From NCBI RefSeq assembly GCF_010915705.1, contig NZ_JAAIKE010000005.1:124001-188000 (forward strand): a stretch of DNA of 64,000 nt, given 5' to 3'. This stretch comes from Pseudotabrizicola algicola. GTDB lineage: Bacteria > Pseudomonadota > Alphaproteobacteria > Rhodobacterales > Rhodobacteraceae. Shown here piece after piece: positions 32,951 to 37,833 of the stretch. The notes under the pieces are model-generated. The model ran no database searches, was not told the DNA's origin, and saw only the letters and a list, made by a program, of their open reading frames with translations. Every line of letters begins with the position of its first letter. Position 1 is the first letter of the stretch. The position numbers and the translations under genes were made by a program.

Positions 32951-33080
32951 CCCTGACCGGCCGGGGTTGGCTCCCCGGCCCGGTCAGGGCGGCTCCCGCT
33001 GCGGCAGGGGCCAGCCGACCGCCGCGAAACAGAAACAGGTGCCCGGTCCGGCAGCGAATTCGCTTTGGCCGGACCGGGGC
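32951..33080. terminator. Two large GC-rich hairpins flanking a reversed gene
   Basis: The first dyad pairs CCCTGACCGGCCGGGG (32951-32966) with CCCCGGCCCGGTCAGGG (32973-32989). The second pairs GCCCGGTCCGGC (33041-33052) with GCCGGACCGGGGC (33068-33080) around an inner AGCGAATTCGCT palindrome. Neither has a T-tract. They lie between minus-strand early genes and the plus-strand ORF at 33133 and may insulate the two transcription directions. Confidence 0.5.
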
Positions 33081-33132
33081 CTCCCCTACCATCCGAAGCG
33101 CAAACAACCGGACGGGAAGAAGGACTTGGCCG

Positions 33133-33546
33133 ATGGAACATTTCGACCGATACATCTGGGAGGCGGAAGCGCATGCTAACGAACTCCTTGACGTGTATTC
33201 TGAGGACGAGCGGGAAGTGTTGGCGGATTGGCTCGAACGCGACTGGCAAACTCTGCTCCCGCAGTTGCTTGACCCGCCAAAGGTGGCCTTTGTCTACCTG
33301 GGCGAAGATCCGGCTGAGCGGGATCGTAGGATTGCCCGTCTTGGCCCGGATGATCAGGTTCTTCTGTGGGTTCAGGCGCGGTTCCTCGCTCTTCGAGCAG
33401 CCAGAGCCATGCGGCTCGCTCAGCGCGTACTGCCCACGAAGGGTTGGAAATATCGCAAAGCCGCCCGACACGCGGCCGAATGCGTTTCTCAAGCTCCGGG
33501 GCTGCCATCACCAAGGGAGACAGCAACACTTCTACTCCCCGGATAA
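33133..33546 (+). CDS. Hypothetical plus-strand accessory protein in the early region
   Basis: A 137-residue protein begins MEHFDRYIWEAEAHANELLD and continues as acidic helices (DEREVLADWLERDWQTLLPQ), then a basic helical part (ALRAARAMRLAQRVLPTKGW). GAAGAAGGA precedes the ATG by about 9 bp and codon use looks coding. It reads against the early operon and would divide the Cro/Ner-like gene from the other early genes. Its position between hairpins suggests a moron with its own expression. No family recognised. A minus-strand ORF in the same DNA is judged weaker. Confidence 0.55.
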   Translation: MEHFDRYIWEAEAHANELLDVYSEDEREVLADWLERDWQTLLPQLLDPPKVAFVYLGEDPAERDRRIARLGPDDQVLLWVQARFLALRAARAMRLAQRVLPTKGWKYRKAARHAAECVSQAPGLPSPRETATLLLPG

Positions 33547-33627
33547 GAAATCTGTCGATCAGGATGCCGGGAATGAACGCCGGAGCTGCTGTCCGCAACT
33601 CTTCGCGCAGGCCGGGAAACAGGCGCA

Positions 33628-33882
33628 TCACGCAGCCTCCTTCTTGCTCTTGGGGGGACGGGGAATGTCGGAAGGCCAGGTGAGGTCTTCCGGCCAGTTG
33701 TCGGAGAACCACTGCAGTACGGCCGTTGCGGTTTTGACTGTGCAGCCTTTTCCTTCACGCAACCGCTTGAAGAACTGGCCGTCACCACGGGCGAGGAATG
33801 ACACCCGCCAGTGGCTCATATTGGTGTGCTGCGCGAACGCATCACTGAGGTCGAGAAGGTGCTGATAGCTGGCATGGGTCAT
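33628..33882 (-). CDS. Cro/Ner-like small DNA-binding regulator
   Basis: The 84-residue protein (MTHASYQHLLDLSDAFAQHT) contains a helix-turn-helix-like region WRVSFLARGDGQFFKRLREG and then TVKTATAVLQWFSDNWP. It is the first gene of the early operon and diverges from the S24 repressor, the position of Ner in Mu and Cro in lambda. It probably shuts down the repressor promoter and moderates early transcription. An ATG at 33903 would lie within the operator, so 33882 is preferred; the transcript may be leaderless. Confidence 0.7.
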   Translation of the reverse strand: MTHASYQHLLDLSDAFAQHTNMSHWRVSFLARGDGQFFKRLREGKGCTVKTATAVLQWFSDNWPEDLTWPSDIPRPPKSKKEAA

Positions 33883-33889
33883 GCCGCAT

Positions 33890-33960
33890 ATAAGACATAT
33901 CAATCTTGTCTGGTCAAGATATTTGCGTCTTATCCACCCGAATCAGATTTATTTATCTTG
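33890..33960. promoter_or_regulatory. Immunity operator with perfect four-armed dyad and divergent promoters
   Basis: ATAAGAC-N6-ATCTTG-N6-CAAGAT-N6-GTCTTAT spans 33890-33933 with exact symmetry around 33911. A second partial site, AGAT-N6-ATCTTG, lies at 33945-33960. On the minus strand TTGACC (33912-33917) followed 18 bp later by TTATAT forms the probable early promoter, overlapped by the dyad. On the plus strand TATAGT (33970-33975) is the likely -10 of the repressor gene. Confidence 0.8.
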
Positions 33961-33983
33961 CCTAGGGTGTATAGTCACACGCC

Positions 33984-34688
33984 ATGCAAGCTAACACATT
34001 GAAATCACAAGACATAAGAGAGCGCATTCGCGAGCTGGTTGAAGCTGGCCTGCGTAACAAAGGCGTTTCTGGCCGCTTGGCTTCTTTCGCCATCGTCGGC
34101 CACGATGGACTGATCAGAGATATCCGGGCTGGACGGCTCGTGGGCATTGACAAACTCGACGCGCTCTTTGAATACCTCGGGCTTGAGCTTTACTTCGGGC
34201 CGCCCCGTGACACCGCCCCAGCGGAACAGATGTTTATTGACGGCAAGGATTTCGCCCATATCCCATTGCACGGAGCAAGCCTTGCCGCAGGCGGGGGCGC
34301 AATGAACGAAGGTGAGACGGTGATCGACCACCTGGCCTTCCGGCGTTCTTGGTTGACCAGGATAGGTGTATCGGCCTCTTCTGCCAGACTGGCTCGGGCT
34401 ACTGGCGACAGTATGATGCCGACGATACATCCGGGCGATATGCTTTTGATCGACACCTCAAAAGACGCACCACCTGACAAGCCCAGATCGCCGAAAGACA
34501 CTCGGCCTGCCCCGATCTACGCTCTCCTCGACGACGGTGCGGCAAGGGTCAAGCGCTTGGCGCTCGTCGACAAAAACAATCTCGGTCTCCTGTCAGACAA
34601 CCACACAACACCCCCAGAATTTCGCCCGATTTCCGATGTAAAGATCATCGGAAAGGTGATGTGGTGGGGTCACACGAATAAGGAGTAA
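33984..34688 (+). CDS. Phage repressor, S24/LexA-like
   Basis: The 234-residue protein has an N-terminal DNA-binding region (to about residue 70) and a C-terminal S24 peptidase domain with catalytic Ser143 (GDSMMPTIHPGD) and Lys190 (ARVKRLAL). Ala-Gly at 102-103 is a possible self-cleavage site. Such repressors keep lysogeny and are inactivated through RecA after DNA damage. It diverges from the Cro/Ner-like gene across the operator and heads a plus-strand unit with the next three genes. TATAGT just 8 bp before the ATG suggests a leaderless message. Confidence 0.9.
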   Translation: MQANTLKSQDIRERIRELVEAGLRNKGVSGRLASFAIVGHDGLIRDIRAGRLVGIDKLDALFEYLGLELYFGPPRDTAPAEQMFIDGKDFAHIPLHGASLAAGGGAMNEGETVIDHLAFRRSWLTRIGVSASSARLARATGDSMMPTIHPGDMLLIDTSKDAPPDKPRSPKDTRPAPIYALLDDGAARVKRLALVDKNNLGLLSDNHTTPPEFRPISDVKIIGKVMWWGHTNKE

Positions 34689-34694
34689 CCGGCT

Positions 34695-35201
34695 ATGGCA
34701 ACCTGTTCAAACTGCACCGCCGAAGTATCCCGCTGGGATCTTCAGTTCGGTCTGTGCGCCCCATGTGCACTGGCAAAAAAGGCAGAAGAATCGTCTCGGG
34801 AAGCTCTTGCCACTGCGGCCGCAGAACAACAGAGACGAGACGCTGGTCAGGCCGCCTCCCGCATCATCCTGACCACGGAAACCGCTCACAACCTGCCGGT
34901 GATCGAGCGGCTGGATATCGTGACGGCCGAGGTCGTGATCGGCATGCATCTGTTCAAGGATATCGGGGCGATGTTCCGCGACACCTTTGGTGGCCGCAGC
35001 AAGATCATGCAACAGGGCCTGCGCGAAGCCCGCGAAACCGCCCTGGCCGAACTGCGGCTGGAGGCGTTCAACCTCGGGGCCGATGCTGTCGTGGGCGTTG
35101 ACCTCGATTATTCAGAAATCTCCGGCCAGGGCAAAAGCATGCTGCTTCTTGTAGCCTCCGGCACGGCTGTGAGCTTAGAAAAGCAGGCTGTTAGGCCATG
35201 A
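34695..35201 (+). CDS. YbjQ/UPF0145-like protein with zinc ribbon
   Basis: The 168-residue protein starts with a short Cys motif ([20 protein letters not shown] followed by C), then a helical linker. A YbjQ-type domain follows at about 70-160 ([40 protein letters not shown]). YbjQ proteins form pentamers of unknown function. AAGGAG precedes the ATG. It is co-oriented 6 bp after the repressor, so it is probably expressed in the lysogen. Confidence 0.8.
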   Translation: MATCSNCTAEVSRWDLQFGLCAPCALAKKAEESSREALATAAAEQQRRDAGQAASRIILTTETAHNLPVIERLDIVTAEVVIGMHLFKDIGAMFRDTFGGRSKIMQQGLREARETALAELRLEAFNLGADAVVGVDLDYSEISGQGKSMLLLVASGTAVSLEKQAVRP

Positions 35202-35419
35202 CCAAGCCAAACGCCTCAAAAGCTCAACCGAGACAAAAGGGCAGCAAGATAAAGCCTGCCAGAGAGCGCGCCGCCCGCGCGCTTTGTCGCTTTGCGGGCA
35301 ACCCCGAGGACATCCAATTCGAAGGCAAACCAATGTGGCAGCATTATCTGGCGGAAGTTGATATCGTGCTGGGCGCGGTACTGACGCTAGACGAAATGGA
35401 TCGCATCGACGGGCTGTGA
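35198..35419 (+). CDS. Small hypothetical protein of the lysogenic operon
   Basis: A 73-residue ORF starts in an ATGA overlap with the YbjQ-like gene. The N-terminal third is Lys/Arg/Gln-rich ([20 protein letters not shown]) and basic; the rest is acidic and helical ([20 protein letters not shown]). No family is recognised. Overlap and orientation suggest joint expression with the repressor unit. Confidence 0.65.
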   Translation: MTKPNASKAQPRQKGSKIKPARERAARALCRFAGNPEDIQFEGKPMWQHYLAEVDIVLGAVLTLDEMDRIDGL

Positions 35420-35473
35420 CACCCGCCTAAGTTCATGATATGTTCCAAGCTTGTCTCAGCCGCAGGACCCCCC

Positions 35474-36277
35474 ATGAACGCCGATTTAAGGCCCGTTGAA
35501 CCGACCCTTCCCGTCGCCCCCTGGCTGGGCGGCAAGCGCAACCTGGCCAAGCGCATCTGTGCCATTCTTGATGCGACACCCTGCACCACCTATGCCGAGC
35601 CCTTCGTTGGCATGGGCGGTATTTTCCTGCGCCGCCGCACCCGGCCAAGGGCCGAGGTGATCAATGACGCGGGCCGCGATGTCGCCAACCTGTTCCGCAT
35701 CCTGCAGCGGCACTATCCGCAGTTCCTCGACACGCTGCGCTTCCAGTTGACGACGCGGGTCGAATTCAACCGACTGGTCGAGACCAGCCCGGACACGCTG
35801 ACCGATCTCGAACGCGCAGCGCGTTTCCTCTATCTCCAGCGCACTGCCTTTGGCGGCAAGGTCTCGGGCCGCAATTTCGGCGTCGCGGTTGACCGGCCCG
35901 GCCGGTTCAACCTGACGACACTGGAACCGATGCTGGAAGATCTGCACACGCGCCTCTCGGGCGTGGTCATCGAATGCCTCGACTTCGGTGATTTCATCCG
36001 GCGCTACGACAGCCCTGGGACGCTGTTCTATCTGGACCCACCCTATTGGGGTTGCGAGGGCGACTATGGCAAGGCCCTGTTCAGCCGCGACGATTTCCAG
36101 CGCCTCTCCGACCAGCTGGCGGGCGCGAATGGCCGGTTCCTCCTGTCGATCAACGACGTGGCAGAGGTCCGCCACGTCTTCGCCTGGGCCAAGATCGAGG
36201 AGGTCGCAACGACCTATACCGTCGCCGGAAAAGGCCGGGCAAAGCCCGCCGCAGAACTGCTGATCAGCCGTCTTTAG
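35474..36277 (+). CDS. DNA adenine methylase (D12 class)
   Basis: The 267-residue protein has the D12/Dam motifs: PWLGGKRNLA near residue 16 (AdoMet-binding FxGxK type), TYAEPFVGMGGIFLRR, and the catalytic DPPYWG. It methylates N6 of adenine in an unknown short site. It lies at the repressor end of the prophage in the lysogenic orientation. It may mark phage DNA against host restriction or modulate transposase sites, since methylation affects several transposons. The start at 35474 follows AGGA. Confidence 0.9.
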   Translation: MNADLRPVEPTLPVAPWLGGKRNLAKRICAILDATPCTTYAEPFVGMGGIFLRRRTRPRAEVINDAGRDVANLFRILQRHYPQFLDTLRFQLTTRVEFNRLVETSPDTLTDLERAARFLYLQRTAFGGKVSGRNFGVAVDRPGRFNLTTLEPMLEDLHTRLSGVVIECLDFGDFIRRYDSPGTLFYLDPPYWGCEGDYGKALFSRDDFQRLSDQLAGANGRFLLSINDVAEVRHVFAWAKIEEVATTYTVAGKGRAKPAAELLISRL

Positions 36278-36288
36278 CGCCAAATCCA

Positions 36289-36435
36289 TTTGCATGTTCG
36301 GCCACCGCCCCCGGCTGCGCCACTCCACTGGTAATGCTATTGTTTCAAAGGGTTACGCCGAACATGCAAACGCCTCCGGAACTTGCGGCCAAATTTGCAT
36401 GTTCCGGAGCCCGCCAGACCGGCCAAACATGCCAC
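36289..36435. repeat. Four oriented 15-bp boxes near phage end (candidate transposase sites)
   Basis: TTTGCATGTTCGGCC at 36289-36303, CGCCGAACATGCAAA at 36356-36370 (inverted), TTTGCATGTTCCGGA at 36394-36408 and GGCCAAACATGCCAC at 36421-36435 (inverted, diverged). Box 1 and box 2 share a perfect 14-bp inverted repeat. Mu-type phages place several transposase-binding sites with mixed orientation near the left end, so this is the likely role; an operator is the alternative. Confidence 0.6.
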
Positions 36436-36610
36436 CCGCCTGCGCACTCTCGCCTGAAAACCATTGTTTTACAGCTATTTGAACGGTCCGCTCTCGACGC
36501 CCCTAAAGAGCGGCTGCGAATGCCTCAAACTCGCTTTTGAGGTCGTTTCGTGGTCCTACTGCAAACTTCGCACATTCCGCGCCAAGAGCCTGCCGACCCA
36601 CCATAACTCC

Positions 36611-36691
36611 CCGTTTTCCCGCGCTTTTCCACGTTCTTCCGGCTTCAGTCGGCCTCTTCCGGTTTCCTGCAGATTACAGCGTCAACGTACA
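36611..36691. repeat. Putative phage terminus with 10-bp phased pyrimidine tracts
   Basis: Consecutive 10-bp blocks from 36611 end in or contain TTCC: ccgttttccc, gcgcttttcc, acgttcttcc, ggcttcagtc, ggcctcttcc, ggtttcctgc. About 20 bp further the phage-to-host reading (minus strand) begins TGTACGTTGACGCTGTAATC, i.e. TACA on the plus strand ending at 36691. Mu-family ends begin 5'-TG. Without the other end the exact boundary is provisional. Confidence 0.4.
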
Positions 36692-36773
36692 GGCGCGGCG
36701 CAAGAAGCGGGCGGCAAATGCGGCCTGTGCCGCAGGCTATCCGGCCCGCCGCACCCTCTGTCTGATGATTGCT

Positions 36774-36790
36774 GCGGGGTCAAGCCCCGC
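36774..36790 (-). terminator. Hairpin after fdsD
   Basis: GCGGGG (36774-36779) and CCCCGC (36785-36790) form a stem with loop TCAAG, 17 bp after the fdsD stop on the minus strand. There is no T-tract, so it may be a weak terminator or a 3' stabilising hairpin of the fds operon. Confidence 0.4.
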
Positions 36791-36807
36791 CCGCGCGCCG
36801 TCTGCCG

Positions 36808-37023
36808 TCAGGCCGGCGCGCGAATATGGGCGCAAGCCTCGCGCGCCAGAGGCGACAGGCCCGCACCGCCGGCCGCCGCATGATCGAGCAGTTTCGCCCG
36901 CATCCGCGGCTCCCAGAAATCATTGATATGGGCCGCCACACGCTCTGCCCGGTTCTTGTCGGGCTGGGACTCGAAAAATGTGGCGATCTGATTGGCCATC
37001 ATCACCATTTTTTCAGGCTGCAT
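36808..37023 (-). CDS. fdsD: Formate dehydrogenase delta subunit FdsD
   Basis: The 71-residue protein begins MQPEKMVMMANQIATFFESQ and contains AERVAAHINDFWEPRMRAKL, which matches the FdsD family. FdsD is a small accessory subunit needed for assembly or activity of the soluble NAD-dependent formate dehydrogenase. The start at 37023 overlaps the fdhD stop by 11 bp; a longer frame upstream lies inside fdhD and is rejected. It is the last gene of the operon; the prophage begins about 117 bp beyond. Confidence 0.9.
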   Translation of the reverse strand: MQPEKMVMMANQIATFFESQPDKNRAERVAAHINDFWEPRMRAKLLDHAAAGGAGLSPLAREACAHIRAPA

Positions 37024-37831
37024 CACAGGCTCCGGTCTGAATACGGTCAGGGTGGGTATAAAGATCAAAGCCGCCGCCCCGTGCAAAGGCGGCAAGCGTC
37101 AGCCCCGCGTCCAGGGCAAGGCGCAAGGCATGGGCGGTCGGAGCAGAAACGGCGATCAGCACCGGACATCCGGCCATAACGGTTTTCTGCACCATCTCCA
37201 CCGACACGCGCGAGGTCAGCACGATGGCTCCGGCCCCGGCCTCCACCCCGCCACGCACCATCGCTCCGATCAGCTTATCAAGCGCATTGTGCCGCCCCAC
37301 ATCTTCGCGGGCCAGCACAATCCCCTGTCCGGGCAGCAGGAATCCGGCGGCATGCACGGCATGGGTCTGGTCGTGCAGGGGTTGATGGGCGCGCAGGGCG
37401 TCGGTCGCGCGGGCCACCTCGGCCCGCGTCAAGCGGGGACCCGCCGCCACCAGCCTCGGCAACGGGCGGATCGCCTGCTCCAGACTGTCGATCCCGCACA
37501 GACCGCAACCCACGGGGCCAAGCATGTTGCGGCGGCGCGCCTGCATCGCCTTGGCCCGCGCCTCGGTGATCCAGAACCGCGCCTCTATGCCAGCCTCATG
37601 CGCGACAACCTCGAACGAATCCACCTGATCCAGCGTGTCGATAAATCCCTCGGTCAGCGCAAAGCCAAAGGCGAAATCCTCGATATCCTGCGGAGAGGCC
37701 ATCATCACCGCCGCCGTGGTGCCGTTGAACACCAGCGCCACGGGCGTCTCCTCGGGCAGGTTGCGCCAAACCTCGCGCATGCTGTCACCCTGCACTGAAA
37801 CCCCGCGCAGGCCCGTGATCGCCGCCCGCAT
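37013..37831 (-). CDS. fdhD: FdhD sulfurtransferase for formate dehydrogenase (FdsC)
   Basis: The 272-residue protein has the FdhD cysteine motif CGLC (Cys109, Cys112) and the conserved LAREDVGRHNALDKLIGAMV and LTSRVSVEMVQKT. FdhD binds the bis-MGD cofactor and passes sulfur to it before insertion into the catalytic subunit, as shown for the E. coli and R. capsulatus proteins. It lies 2 bp after fdsA and overlaps fdsD. Confidence 0.95.
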   Translation of the reverse strand: MRAAITGLRGVSVQGDSMREVWRNLPEETPVALVFNGTTAAVMMASPQDIEDFAFGFALTEGFIDTLDQVDSFEVVAHEAGIEARFWITEARAKAMQARRRNMLGPVGCGLCGIDSLEQAIRPLPRLVAAGPRLTRAEVARATDALRAHQPLHDQTHAVHAAGFLLPGQGIVLAREDVGRHNALDKLIGAMVRGGVEAGAGAIVLTSRVSVEMVQKTVMAGCPVLIAVSAPTAHALRLALDAGLTLAAFARGGGFDLYTHPDRIQTGACDAA

Positions 37832-37833
37832 CG

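Larger units (their letters stand above)
1..36691. mobile_element. Mu-like transposable siphovirus prophage, right end outside window
   Basis: The block carries a complete transposable-phage set: S24 repressor, Cro/Ner-like protein, MuA-type DDE transposase, MuB-type ATPase, GemA, Mor-like regulator, amidase, DUF3486, terminase, DUF935 portal, MuF, protease/scaffold, Mu T-type head protein, DUF1320, gp37, tail tube, tape measure and tip protein J. The repressor end lies to the right, close to the fds operon. The boundary at 36691 is inferred from a terminal TGTA/TACA and a change in composition, and is not proven. The opposite end lies left of position 1, so no target-site duplication can be checked. 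No gene looks degraded, so the element may be functional. Confidence 0.95.
36278..36807. other. Gene-free interval spanning the phage left end and host junction
   Basis: This 530-bp stretch between the methylase and fdsD has no convincing gene; the open frames across it lack coding character. It holds four TTTGCATGTTCGGCC-type boxes (36289-36435), an AT-richer middle part, 10-bp phased TTCC tracts (36611-36670), the putative phage terminus near 36691, and a hairpin after fdsD. Composition shifts to GC-rich host DNA after about 36691. Confidence 0.7.

Noticed and set aside
32824-33492. Minus-strand ORF of 222 codons
   Set aside because: It would cross both large hairpins and run opposite the plus-strand gene. 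Only the last 41 codons (membrane peptide) have coding character.
33176-33628. Minus-strand ORF (150 codons) coupled to the Cro/Ner-like stop by GTGATG
   Set aside because: Its first 60 residues look plausible, but the rest is Arg/Pro/Gln-rich shadow of the better plus-strand gene 33133-33546. Kept only as an alternative; strand-specific RNA data would settle it.
36671-36680. Alternative phage end at TGTAATCTGC (minus strand), 14 bp inside the chosen boundary
   Set aside because: It also begins with TGTA, but composition changes only after 36691. Without the other end the choice is weak.
36464-36926. Plus-strand ORFs of 129-139 codons across the phage-host junction
   Set aside because: They span the composition change at the phage end, have no ribosome-binding site and read as low-quality Arg/Pro-rich sequence.
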